A DNA stretch of 33,411 nt from the NCBI GenBank assembly GCA_964630295.1, contig CAZVTU010000001.1:1-33411 (forward strand), in the 5' to 3' direction. Source of the stretch: CAZVTU01 sp964630295. GTDB lineage: Bacteria; Patescibacteriota; Minisyncoccia; Minisyncoccales; RBG-13-42-11. The first letter of the stretch is position 1. Every line of letters starts with the position of its first letter. Below, piece after piece: positions 1-7,733 of the stretch. Below the pieces are notes generated by a model that had not been told where the DNA came from, did no database searches, and was given only the letters and a program-made list of their open reading frames with translations. The position numbers and the translations under genes are program-made.

Positions 1-439
1 GGCTACCGGTTCACACGCTGCCAATGATTTTAATAAAATTGCCGGCATTCCCACTATTTGTCTTTCAGACAACCCGGCTCTCCTAACTGCTTTGGTTAAT
101 GATGAAGGTTGGGATTCAGTTTTCAAAAGGCAGCTGGAGATGCATAATTTAAATAAAAAAGATTGTCTTTTTGTTTATTCTGTTGGCGGTGGTACAGAAA
201 CAGTTTCAAGGAATTTAGTTTTGGCGATAGATTATGCCAGAGAAAAAGGTTCAAAAATTGTAGGAGTGGTGGGTAAAGATACCGGAGCTACTGCTCAAAA
301 ATCAAATGCCTATGTCTTGGTTCCTGAGATTAATGAAAAAAGAAGAACAGCCCATACTGAAGACTTTCAAATGGTCCTCGATCATTTAATTGTTAATTTA
401 ATAGCTGAAATTATAAATGAAAAAAGCGATATTTCTTGA
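1..439 (+). CDS. gmhA: Phosphoheptose isomerase (GmhA-like, SIS domain), 5' partial
   Basis: The reading frame is open from base 2, so the gene begins upstream of the window; about 145 C-terminal residues are present. The first visible residues (ATGSHAANDF) match the SIS-domain loop that follows the phosphosugar-binding GNGGSA-type motif in GmhA/DiaA proteins. The interior SVGGGTETVSRN segment and the closing HTEDFQMVLDHL helix match the GmhA C-terminal half. The family converts sedoheptulose 7-phosphate to D-glycero-D-manno-heptose 7-phosphate in the cytoplasm, the first step toward nucleotide-activated heptose. The next gene, overlapping by 23 bases, is the phosphatase of the same pathway, which supports GmhA over the DnaA-binding paralogue DiaA. 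An internal TTG at 92 is not the start, because conserved sequence continues upstream of it. Confidence 0.85.
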   Translation, partial: ATGSHAANDFNKIAGIPTICLSDNPALLTALVNDEGWDSVFKRQLEMHNLNKKDCLFVYSVGGGTETVSRNLVLAIDYAREKGSKIVGVVGKDTGATAQKSNAYVLVPEINEKRRTAHTEDFQMVLDHLIVNLIAEIINEKSDIS

Positions 440-1013
440 TAGAGACGGAGTAATAAATCGGGTTATTTTCAATAAAAAATACGGGAAATATAATGCTCCC
501 AGTTCTTTAAAAGAGTTTAGATTGCTGCCAGGCGTAGCTGAAATAATTAAAAAGTTTAAAGAAAATGGTTTCTTAGTGGTTATTGTTTCAAATCAGCCGG
601 ATGTTGCCAGAAAAAAATTTAGCATTGAGGAATTAAATAGAATAACAAAAATAATGAAAGAGAGATTGATTAAAAAAGGAGCTGTTTTAGATGGAGTTTA
701 TTATTGTCTCCATCATCCCGATCCAGAACAAGTAGTTCTGAAGAAATATTTAAAGAATTGCAACTGCCGAAAACCTAAACCAGGTTTACTCTTTAAAGCA
801 ATTAAGAAATTTAAGATTAGTCCTAGAATTTCTTGGATGGTGGGAGATGGTTTAAACGATATTAAAGCTGGTCAAACCGCAGGTTGCAAAACTATTTTGA
901 TTTTTAGTAAAAAGGTCGATTATAACAGCCCAATTCAGAGGGTAAATGTTAAACCTGACTATATTGTTAGAAGCCTTAAGGAAGCTTCAAAAATTATTCT
1001 AAAACAAAACTAA
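417..1013 (+). CDS. gmhB: D-glycero-D-manno-heptose 1,7-bisphosphate phosphatase (GmhB-like HAD hydrolase)
   Basis: This 198-residue HAD-superfamily phosphatase opens with the catalytic motif FLDRDGVIN (Asp8 and Asp10), typical of the histidinol-phosphatase/GmhB branch. It has the VSNQPDVARKKF segment corresponding to the family's TNQSGIARG region. The zinc loop is split as YYCLHHP and NCNCRKPKPG, the Cys/His signature of GmhB. The later MVGDGLNDIKAG segment carries the metal-binding acidic motif. It removes the C7 phosphate from heptose 1,7-bisphosphate before nucleotidyl transfer. The ATG at 417 is chosen because the catalytic motif begins five residues later, even though it lies inside the gmhA end. 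The kinase/nucleotidyltransferase of the pathway is not in the window. A histidinol phosphatase is possible but fits the neighbours less well. Confidence 0.85.
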   Translation: MKKAIFLDRDGVINRVIFNKKYGKYNAPSSLKEFRLLPGVAEIIKKFKENGFLVVIVSNQPDVARKKFSIEELNRITKIMKERLIKKGAVLDGVYYCLHHPDPEQVVLKKYLKNCNCRKPKPGLLFKAIKKFKISPRISWMVGDGLNDIKAGQTAGCKTILIFSKKVDYNSPIQRVNVKPDYIVRSLKEASKIILKQN

Positions 1014-1014
1014 T

Positions 1015-1740
1015 ATGAAAATATTTATTGATTCAGCTGATTTAGATGAGATCAAAAAATATCTTTCCTGGGGACTTTGTGATGGGGTGACGACTAATCC
1101 AACAATTTGTTTAAAATGTGGAGTCAAAGGGGGAGTGCCAGCAATAAAAGAAAGAACAGTGGAAATTGCCAAATTGATTTATCCTCGACCCGTAAGTGTA
1201 GAGGTTACTTCAGATAAATTAGAAGAAGTAATTGCACAGGCAAGAGAATACAGCAAGTGGGCAGAAAATATTGTTGTTAAAGTGACTATTACTGATAGGG
1301 AAGGAAACTCTCTTTTGCTAGCCGTTCATCAGTTAGCTAAAGAAGGGGTATCGATAAATGTTACGGCTATGACCACCTTTAACCAGGCAATTTTAGCTGC
1401 CAGGGCGTTAAAATCTGCTTATGAACAAGCCAGTCAGAAACCGAAATTTTCTTTTGTGAGTATATTTGCTGGACGAATTTCTGAAGAACATGGTGTTGAA
1501 CAGGCAGCAAAGGTTCTAAAAGACGTAAGAGGATGGTTAGATTTCCACGGATATCAAGGAATAGAGTTGATAGTGGGTTCAGTTAGAAGTCCTGAAAATG
1601 TGGAGCTATGGTCAAGAAGTAGGGCTCATATTCTGACTATTCCTCCAGATGTTATGACAAAATGTTTATCTTCAGCTAGAACCAAAGAAACAGTCCTACA
1701 GTTTATTACTGATGCTCAGGAAAATTTAGAAGAAATTTAA
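1015..1740 (+). CDS. tal: Transaldolase (TalC/fructose-6-phosphate aldolase-like)
   Basis: The 241-residue protein starts MKIFIDSADLDEIKKYL and contains DGVTTNPT, the hallmark N-terminal pattern of the short transaldolase family. The Schiff-base lysine is most likely Lys89 in NIVVKVTIT, where TalC and FSA carry theirs. The segments INVTAMTTFNQAILAARAL and FVSIFAGRISE match later barrel strands. It would move a dihydroxyacetone unit between sugar phosphates in the non-oxidative pentose phosphate pathway and so help form sedoheptulose 7-phosphate. It starts one base after gmhB, which makes a link with heptose supply plausible. The protein is slightly longer than typical FSA proteins (about 220 residues), owing to an insert after the TTNPT motif. 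Whether it acts as transaldolase or aldolase cannot be decided from sequence. Confidence 0.85.
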   Translation: MKIFIDSADLDEIKKYLSWGLCDGVTTNPTICLKCGVKGGVPAIKERTVEIAKLIYPRPVSVEVTSDKLEEVIAQAREYSKWAENIVVKVTITDREGNSLLLAVHQLAKEGVSINVTAMTTFNQAILAARALKSAYEQASQKPKFSFVSIFAGRISEEHGVEQAAKVLKDVRGWLDFHGYQGIELIVGSVRSPENVELWSRSRAHILTIPPDVMTKCLSSARTKETVLQFITDAQENLEEI

Positions 1741-1746
1741 ATAAAG

Positions 1747-3060
1747 ATGGGAAAGTTTATAAAAGACACTTCCCACACCTTTATTACTCAAATAATAGCT
1801 TTTGCTTTAGGGGTGGGAGCAATGATTATAATAGCCAGAGTGCTCGGCCCGGAGAAGAACGGAATTTACACGCTTTGTATATTGGTGGCAACTTTAGTTG
1901 TTAATTTCGGAAATTTAGGAATTGATTCTGCTACTATTTATAATATTGGGAAGAAAAGATATGATTTCAAAGAAATTTTCAGAAATAATTTTATTTTGGT
2001 ATCTTTTATCAGTATTTTAGCTGTTTTGGTAGGGTTAGCGTTAGTTATTATTTTTCATGACATATTTCTCGAGGAAGTCCCTTATTATTATTTATTTTTA
2101 GCTCTTTTATTAATTCCCGTAACCTTAATTATGGATTATTTAGGAAATGTTTTACGGGGTCTGCAAGAGATCATAAAATTTAATTTGGCTTTTTTAGGAA
2201 ATCGCCTGTTTCTTTTTCTATTAGTTTTAATGGCATTATTTTTATTTCGTCTGGAAGTAATCGGTGCTTTGACTGCTCATATTTTTGCTGGTATCTTTAT
2301 TGCTATTTTGATTTATAGATATCTTAAAAAAATAAAAGGGAAATTATTCGAAAAATACAGAATTACTAGAGATTATGTAAAAGAAACTTTTTCTTACGGA
2401 TTAAAAAATCATATTGCCAATATTTTAGGTTTTTTAAATTACCGGGTAGATATACTTTTGATAAATATGTTTTTAAATCCATTAGCTGTAGGTTATTACG
2501 CGGTGTCTGTTGGTATTGTTGAGCGGCTCTGGATGATATCAAATTCTGCCTGCACAGCTTTGTTCCCTAGGGTTTGTTCTGAAGAAGACGAAAAAAGTCT
2601 TAAAGAATTTACACCTGTTGTTAGTCGTAATGTTTTTCTAATAACTGCAATAGGGGCGGTCATTCTTTATTTTCTAAGCCATTGGTTAGTTATAATATTT
2701 TTTTCCGAAGTCTATCTTAATAGTATTCGTCCTCTCCAAATATTGCTTCCGGGCATTGTTGCCTTAAGTACAGCTCGTATATTTGGTAATGATTTAGCCG
2801 GAAGAGGAAAACCAATACTTAATGTTTACATAGGAACAGCGGTGGTGTTTATAAATATTATTTTGAATATTATATTAATTCCGAAATGGGGAATTTCCGG
2901 CGCTGCTTTAGCCTCAACTGTAGCCTATATTACTTCCTTGATAGGTTCTTCAATAATTTATAGTAGAATTTCTGGCAACTCAATACTTAAGTGTATTTTT
3001 ATCCAAAGGTCTGACTTTAAATTTTATAAAGATTTCTATCAAATATTAAAAAGTAAATAA
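1747..3060 (+). CDS. Polysaccharide flippase, Wzx/RfbX-like
   Basis: The 437-residue protein is very hydrophobic, with around twelve predicted membrane-spanning stretches from the N-terminus (FITQIIAFALGVGAMIIIARVLGP) to the last (ISGAALASTVAYITSLIGSSIIYS). The opening ARVLGPEKNGIY pattern and the late LIPKWGISGAALAS motif are characteristic of MOP-superfamily O-antigen and capsule flippases. It probably moves undecaprenyl-linked oligosaccharide to the outer face of the membrane. Neighbouring glycosyltransferases, a phosphoglycosyl transferase and a Wzy/WaaL-type ligase fit this role. Start ATG at 1747 lies six bases after the transaldolase stop, without a clear ribosome-binding site. Substrate identity cannot be inferred. 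Confidence 0.88.
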   Translation: MGKFIKDTSHTFITQIIAFALGVGAMIIIARVLGPEKNGIYTLCILVATLVVNFGNLGIDSATIYNIGKKRYDFKEIFRNNFILVSFISILAVLVGLALVIIFHDIFLEEVPYYYLFLALLLIPVTLIMDYLGNVLRGLQEIIKFNLAFLGNRLFLFLLVLMALFLFRLEVIGALTAHIFAGIFIAILIYRYLKKIKGKLFEKYRITRDYVKETFSYGLKNHIANILGFLNYRVDILLINMFLNPLAVGYYAVSVGIVERLWMISNSACTALFPRVCSEEDEKSLKEFTPVVSRNVFLITAIGAVILYFLSHWLVIIFFSEVYLNSIRPLQILLPGIVALSTARIFGNDLAGRGKPILNVYIGTAVVFINIILNIILIPKWGISGAALASTVAYITSLIGSSIIYSRISGNSILKCIFIQRSDFKFYKDFYQILKSK

Positions 3061-3064
3061 AAAC

Positions 3065-4171
3065 ATGAAAAGAAATTACCAAGTTTGTACAAGATGTATT
3101 ATGGACACTTCTGATCCTGAGATTACTTTTGATGAAAAAGGAGTTTGTAATTACTGTAAGATGTATGAAGAGAGAGCAAAGAACGAATTAAAGAGTCCCG
3201 AAGAATTGAAGGAACTGATTAAAAAGATAAAGAAAGCAGGTGGAAAATGTTTGATTGGAGTATCAGGCGGTACCGACAGTTCGATGGCAGCTTATTTATT
3301 AAAAAAGCACGGCTTAACACCTTTAGCTGTAAGTTTTGATAATGGTTGGGATACTGATATAGCCAAAGAAAATGTTAGAAATCTGGTCAAGAAATTAAAC
3401 TTAGAATTAATTGAATATAAAGTAGACCCTGAAGAATTTAAAGATTTACAAGTTGCTTTTTTGAAAGCATCTATTTCTAACGCTGAGATACCAACCGATC
3501 ATGCCATTTTAGCTTTTCTATATCAATTAGCTTCTGAAAGAGGAATAAAATACATTATTCATGGAGGGAATATTGTTACTGAAGCCATAATGCCAAAAAG
3601 CTGGGGCTACGATTCCAAAGATTTGAAACACCTTAGAGCTATTCACAAGAAATTCGGTAAAGTTAAATTGAAAAATTTTCCTCAAATGAGTCTTTGGCAT
3701 TGGTTATATTACACATTCATTAAGGGAATAAAATATATTCCTATTTTAAATTATATCTCTTATAACCGAGAAGAGGCTAAAGAAATCCTTAAGAGAGAAT
3801 TAGGTTGGCAGGACTACGGTGGAAAGCACGCAGAGTCCATCTATACAAGATTTTTCCAATATTATATTCTGCCCAGAAAATTTAAAATTGATAAAAGAAA
3901 AGCCCATTTGTCTACCCTTATTAATTCTGGCCAAATAACTAGGGAAGAGGCTTTAGAGGAAGTAAAAAAAGAACCCTATTCTGACAAAAATATGATGGAA
4001 AACGATAAAACATTAGTATTAGAGAAGCTCGGGCTTTCTGAAGAAGAATTTGAAAGGATAATGCGATTACCTATTAGAAGCTATAAGGATTTTCCTAATA
4101 ATAGTTTCTTTTTCCAAAAAGATAATTTCCTTATAAAAATGGTTAAGAGAATAATCACTAATAGTAATTAA
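3065..4171 (+). CDS. N-acetyl-sugar amidotransferase (WbpG/WbuX-like)
   Basis: This 368-residue protein has a PP-loop ATP pyrophosphatase core with the signature GVSGGTDSS near residues 64-72. It is preceded by two zinc-type cysteine pairs (CTRC near residue 8 and CNYC near residue 27). This arrangement matches the N-acetyl sugar amidotransferase family, exemplified by Pseudomonas WbpG, which converts a sugar carboxylate or acetamido group to an amide or acetamidine in surface polysaccharides. The family normally receives ammonia from HisH/HisF-like partners, and no such genes occur in this window. The gene sits tightly between the flippase and a glycosyltransferase, confirming a glycan role. 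Start ATG at 3065 directly precedes the conserved cysteine segment. Confidence 0.8.
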   Translation: MKRNYQVCTRCIMDTSDPEITFDEKGVCNYCKMYEERAKNELKSPEELKELIKKIKKAGGKCLIGVSGGTDSSMAAYLLKKHGLTPLAVSFDNGWDTDIAKENVRNLVKKLNLELIEYKVDPEEFKDLQVAFLKASISNAEIPTDHAILAFLYQLASERGIKYIIHGGNIVTEAIMPKSWGYDSKDLKHLRAIHKKFGKVKLKNFPQMSLWHWLYYTFIKGIKYIPILNYISYNREEAKEILKRELGWQDYGGKHAESIYTRFFQYYILPRKFKIDKRKAHLSTLINSGQITREEALEEVKKEPYSDKNMMENDKTLVLEKLGLSEEEFERIMRLPIRSYKDFPNNSFFFQKDNFLIKMVKRIITNSN

Positions 4172-4173
4172 AA

Positions 4174-5322
4174 GTGAAAGAGTTTAAGAAAATAAATATT
4201 CATATCTATCCATCAAATATCAGGCATGAAAGTCGTATTTTAAAAGAAACTAAAAGTATTGGTGATTCTGGCTTAGTAGATAAAATTTTTATTATTGGGA
4301 TGGGAGGGAAAGATTTTAAAGAATTTGAACACTTAGACAAAAAAAGAACAGTATGGTTAATTCCTTTTAAAATCGGAGGATTGCCTGATTATGGTTTTTG
4401 GCGAATTTTTAAGTACCTCGAGTGGATGTCAAAAATTCTTATTGGTTTAAGAAAAGAAAAGATTAGTTTGGTTACCTGCCATTCTCTGCCGGTTTTACCT
4501 TTGGGGATACTGTTTAAAATATTTAAAAAGTCAAAAGTAGTTTATGACGCTCACGAATTAGAAACTGAAGGAGCAGGTGTGTCAAAAATAAGAAAAATAC
4601 CATCAAAAATAATTGAGAGAATTTTAATAAATTATGTAGATAGTATTATTGTGGTGAGTGATTCAATAGCTGAGTGGTATAAAAATAAATACAATTTAAA
4701 GAAAGTTTATGTTGTTAAAAATTTCCCCCGCCGACAAAAAATTAAACAGAATAATATTTTAAAGAGAAAATTTAATATTAAAGAAGACGAAATACTATTT
4801 ATAAATCAAGGAGTTTTAGGTGAAGGAAGGGGAACTGAAATTTTATTAAGCGTTTTTTCAAAACTTAATCCTAAAAAACACATTGTTTTTATGGGTTATG
4901 GGGGGTTGGAAAATGAAATTAAAGAATATGAAAAAAAGTTTTCCAACATCCATTTTTCCCCAGCAGTAAAACCAGAAGAAGTCATAGATTATACAGCCGG
5001 TACCGATGTTGGAGTACATCTGGCAGAAAATATTTGTTTAAGCTATTTTTATTCTTTGCCAAATAAAATTTTTGAATATATTTTAAGTGGAATACCGATT
5101 ATTGTTAGTAATTTTCCGGAAATGGCAAAGATTGTAGATGAAAACAATTGTGGCTGGAAAGTTTCTGTTGATAAAAAATCATTAAGGCAATTGGTAGAAA
5201 AAATTTCTAAAGAAGACATCGAGAAAAAGAAAAAAAATACTTTAAATTGCCGGGATAAATTTATCTGGGAAGAAGAAGGTAAAAAATTAGTAAAGATTTA
5301 TGAGAAACTACTCAGAGACTAA
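4174..5322 (+). CDS. Glycosyltransferase, GT4-like (GT-B fold)
   Basis: A 382-residue protein beginning at a GTG codon two bases after the previous stop. The N-terminal half is GT4-like, with VVYDAHELETEG corresponding to the family's acceptor-domain region. The C-terminal half carries INQGVLGEGRGTEIL, a nucleotide-sugar domain entry, and KIFEYILSGIPIIVSNFPEM, which resembles the donor-binding E-x7-E region of GT4 enzymes. It is probably cytoplasmic or membrane-associated and adds one sugar to a lipid-linked glycan. Donor and acceptor are unknown. Its last 23 bases overlap the next glycosyltransferase gene, so the two are likely translationally coupled. Confidence 0.85.
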   Translation: MKEFKKINIHIYPSNIRHESRILKETKSIGDSGLVDKIFIIGMGGKDFKEFEHLDKKRTVWLIPFKIGGLPDYGFWRIFKYLEWMSKILIGLRKEKISLVTCHSLPVLPLGILFKIFKKSKVVYDAHELETEGAGVSKIRKIPSKIIERILINYVDSIIVVSDSIAEWYKNKYNLKKVYVVKNFPRRQKIKQNNILKRKFNIKEDEILFINQGVLGEGRGTEILLSVFSKLNPKKHIVFMGYGGLENEIKEYEKKFSNIHFSPAVKPEEVIDYTAGTDVGVHLAENICLSYFYSLPNKIFEYILSGIPIIVSNFPEMAKIVDENNCGWKVSVDKKSLRQLVEKISKEDIEKKKKNTLNCRDKFIWEEEGKKLVKIYEKLLRD

Positions 5323-6268
5323 TTTGCCTTATATTTCAATATTAATACCCTGTCGGAATGAAGAGAGATATATTGGAAAATGTCTTGAGTCTATAATTTC
5401 TAACAACTATCCAAAAGATAAAATTGAGATTTTGGTTGTTGATGGAATGAGCAAAGATAGGACAAGAGATATTATTAAAAAATTCCAAATTACAAATCCC
5501 AAATCCCAAATTCAATTATTTGATAATCCGAGGAAATTTACCCCATTTGCTTTTAATATTGGAACTAAGAAAGCAAGAGGTGAAGTTATAATGCTAATGG
5601 GAGCCCACGCCATTTACGAAAAAGATTATGTTTCAAAATGCGTTAAATACCTTGAAGAATACAATGCTGATAATGTTGGCGGGGTGATGAAAGTGTTGCC
5701 GAGTAAAAATACTCTTTGTGCAAAAGCTATTGCTATTTCTCTTTCCCATTCTTTTGGAGCCGGCGGTTCTCATTTTAGAATTGGTATAAAAGAACCGAGA
5801 GAAGTAGATACTGTTTTTGGTGGCTGTTATAAAAGAGAGGTTTTTGAGAAAATTGGATTGTTTAATGAAAAATTAAAGAGAAGTCAGGATATGGAATTTA
5901 ATCTAAGACTGAAAAGAGCCGGTGGAAAAATTCTTTTAGCACCGGACATTATTTCTTACTATTATCCCAAAGATAATTTAAGAGATTTTTTCAAGCATAA
6001 TTTTAGAGATGGCGTTTGGGCGATTTTGCCCCTCAAATTTGTTAAATTACCCTTCAAATTAAGGCATTATATTCCTTTAATTTTTGTTTTGACTTTGCCT
6101 TTGAGTATTTGGTTTTATTTTTTATTTTCTTTATTTTTCTCTGTTCAAATTGCCTTTCAAGAAAAAAATTTCAAATTATTCTTTCTAATGCCAATTGCTT
6201 TTTTCTGCCGTCACTTCGGCTATGGTTTTGGTTCTTTATGGGGATTAGTAAAAATTTTTTCAAAATGA
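5300..6268 (+). CDS. Glycosyltransferase family 2 with C-terminal membrane segments
   Basis: This 322-residue protein has a GT-A family 2 domain: ISILIPCRNEERYIGKCLES at the N-terminus, VVDGMSKDRT as the nucleotide-sugar site, and SQDMEFNLRLKRAGG as the ED/QD-type acceptor region. Two to three hydrophobic helices follow from about residue 250 (IPLIFVLTLPLSIWFYFLFSLFF), which would anchor it in the membrane. The ATG at 5300 lies inside the previous gene; a TTG at 5324 is a less likely alternative. Bases 5486-5513 hold four 7-bp repeats (CAAATCC type) that encode a loop insertion around residues 62-72. The stop overlaps the following methyltransferase start as ATGA. Confidence 0.85.
   Translation: MRNYSETNLPYISILIPCRNEERYIGKCLESIISNNYPKDKIEILVVDGMSKDRTRDIIKKFQITNPKSQIQLFDNPRKFTPFAFNIGTKKARGEVIMLMGAHAIYEKDYVSKCVKYLEEYNADNVGGVMKVLPSKNTLCAKAIAISLSHSFGAGGSHFRIGIKEPREVDTVFGGCYKREVFEKIGLFNEKLKRSQDMEFNLRLKRAGGKILLAPDIISYYYPKDNLRDFFKHNFRDGVWAILPLKFVKLPFKLRHYIPLIFVLTLPLSIWFYFLFSLFFSVQIAFQEKNFKLFFLMPIAFFCRHFGYGFGSLWGLVKIFSK
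5486..5513 (+). repeat. Heptanucleotide tandem repeat inside the GT2 gene
   Basis: Four adjacent 7-base units read CAAATTA, CAAATCC, CAAATCC and CAAATTC. They are translated as a polar stretch between two conserved GT2 segments. The unit length is not a multiple of three, but the reading frame is intact. Confidence 0.8.
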
Positions 6269-7053
6269 TTGAAGAAAGAAAACAAAAAGAAATAGAATAC
6301 TACGATAAAAAAGCCGAAGAGTGGTTAAAAGAATATTCAGAAAAAGAATGGCAGACTGATTTCGAGGGTTTTAAGCCAACTCTTCTTTCTTGTTATAATT
6401 TTACTTACAAAATTTTAGAGAAATACGTTAAAAACAAAGAAGTTTTAGATTATGGTTGTGGAAATGGGGTCCATTCTATTTTTTTAATAAGGGCAGGAGC
6501 TAAGAAAGTTGTGGGAATTGATTTATCAGAGAAATCTTTAGAAATTGCCAGAGAAAGAATAAAAAGAGAAGGACTGGAGGGGAAAGTAGAGTTTTTAAAA
6601 ATGGATTGTGAAAAAATGGATTTCCCGGCAAATTATTTTGATATTATTTTTGATGGCGGCACTTTTTCTTCTTTAGATTTAAAAAAAGCTTATCCTGAAA
6701 TAGTCAGAGTTTTAAAACCAAATGGTTCTCTTTTAGGTATCGAGACCTTCGGTCACAATCCATTTACCAACCTTAAAAGGAAAATTAATAAATTAACCGG
6801 AAAAAGGACAAATTGGGCAGTGAGTCATATTTTTCGGATGAAATATTTAAAGGAAGCTGAAAAATATTTTAATAAAATCGAAACTAAATATTTTCATTTA
6901 ATTTCTTGGTTTGCTTTCCCATTTTTAAATCTTCCCGGAGGTAAAATGTTATTAAAAATATTAGAAAAGATAGACGAAATTCTATTTAAAATCCCTCCTT
7001 TAAAGAAATACGCTTTTAAGGTAGTATTTATTTTTTCAGAACCAAAGAAATAG
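6265..7053 (+). CDS. Class I SAM-dependent methyltransferase
   Basis: A 262-residue protein starting MIEERKQKEIEYYDKKAEEW, typical of small-molecule methyltransferases. Motif I, VLDYGCGNGVHSIFL, binds S-adenosylmethionine. VVGIDLSEKSLEIARER is motif II, and FDIIFDGGTFSSLD followed by IVRVLKPNGSLLGIETFG gives motifs III and IV. The start is set at 6265, an ATGA overlap with the preceding gene. The same frame stays open further upstream, but that stretch reads as hydrophobic sequence out of register with the GT2 gene and is not part of the family fold. Position within the glycan cluster suggests methylation of a sugar or lipid-linked intermediate; the substrate is unknown. Confidence 0.85.
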   Translation: MIEERKQKEIEYYDKKAEEWLKEYSEKEWQTDFEGFKPTLLSCYNFTYKILEKYVKNKEVLDYGCGNGVHSIFLIRAGAKKVVGIDLSEKSLEIARERIKREGLEGKVEFLKMDCEKMDFPANYFDIIFDGGTFSSLDLKKAYPEIVRVLKPNGSLLGIETFGHNPFTNLKRKINKLTGKRTNWAVSHIFRMKYLKEAEKYFNKIETKYFHLISWFAFPFLNLPGGKMLLKILEKIDEILFKIPPLKKYAFKVVFIFSEPKK

Positions 7054-7054
7054 T

Positions 7055-7648
7055 ATGCTGAAAAGATTATTTGATATTATTTTTTCTTCCCTTGGGTTGG
7101 TTTTAATTTCACCCTTATTTTTGCTTATCGCTTTTCTAATAAAAAAAGAATCATCAGGTCCCGTTTTTTATCGCGGAAAAAGAGTAGGAAAGAGTGGTAA
7201 AGTTTTTAGAATTTATAAATTTAGAACCATGGTTCCTAATGCTGAGATTTTAGGTGGACCTTCTACTTCAGCTGATGATCCAAGATTATTGAAAATAGGA
7301 AAATTTCTAAGAAAGCATAATTTAGATGAATTACCCCAATTAATAAACATTTTAAAGGGAGAAATGAGTTTTGTTGGACCGAGACCGGAAGTTCCTTCAG
7401 AGGTAGAAACATATCCTACAAAAATTAGAAAAATAATCTTAAGCGTAAAACCAGGAATGACCGATTTAGCAACCTTAGAAGATCTTCATGAGGAAGAAAT
7501 TCTCCGAGGTGCTTCCGATCCCCACCAAGCTTATCGAGAATTGATTAAACCTAAAAAACTAAAGTTAGCAGTAGAATACGTAAAGAATCGTTCTTTTTGG
7601 TTGGATATCAAAATAATTTTAAAAACTTTAAAATCGGCTCTTATTTAA
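7055..7648 (+). CDS. Initiating phosphoglycosyl transferase (WcaJ/PglC-type, short form)
   Basis: The 197-residue protein is a minimal monotopic sugar-phosphate transferase. It begins with a re-entrant membrane helix (KRLFDIIFSSLGLVLISP, including the helix-breaking Ser-Pro). PVFYRGKRVGKSGKVFRIYKFRTM follows, then the catalytic Asp-Glu in LDELPQLINILKGEMS, then FVGPRPE. All are hallmarks of the bacterial sugar transferase family. It transfers a phospho-sugar from a nucleotide sugar to undecaprenyl phosphate, starting glycan assembly. The length equals that of PglC and lacks the extra membrane domain of WbaP/WcaJ. A gene for a likely donor-forming 4,6-dehydratase lies 3 kb downstream. Confidence 0.92.
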   Translation: MLKRLFDIIFSSLGLVLISPLFLLIAFLIKKESSGPVFYRGKRVGKSGKVFRIYKFRTMVPNAEILGGPSTSADDPRLLKIGKFLRKHNLDELPQLINILKGEMSFVGPRPEVPSEVETYPTKIRKIILSVKPGMTDLATLEDLHEEEILRGASDPHQAYRELIKPKKLKLAVEYVKNRSFWLDIKIILKTLKSALI

Positions 7649-7675
7649 TGATTTTCAGAAACAACTTCTCTATTT

Positions 7676-7693
7676 CCCGCGGTGTGCCGCGGG
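7676..7693 (+). terminator. Short GC-rich hairpin, possible weak terminator
   Basis: CCCGCGG and CCGCGGG form a perfect 7-bp stem with a TGTG loop, followed by TTGATTTTTATT. The thymine tract is interrupted, so termination may be partial. It separates the first glycan block from the transketolase promoter. Confidence 0.5.
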
Positions 7694-7722
7694 TTGATTT
7701 TTATTGGAATTATCAGTAAAAT
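7694..7722 (+). promoter_or_regulatory. Candidate sigma-70-type promoter for the transketolase genes
   Basis: TTGATT (7694-7699), a 17-base spacer and TAAAAT (7717-7722) precede the transketolase start at 7734. The expected transcription start is about five bases before the ATG, so the message would be nearly leaderless. Confidence 0.55.
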
Positions 7723-7733
7723 AAAGAATACTT

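Noticed and set aside
6109..6264. N-terminal extension of the methyltransferase frame
   Set aside because: It is open only because it reads the hydrophobic end of the GT2 gene in another frame. Conserved methyltransferase sequence begins after the ATG at 6265.
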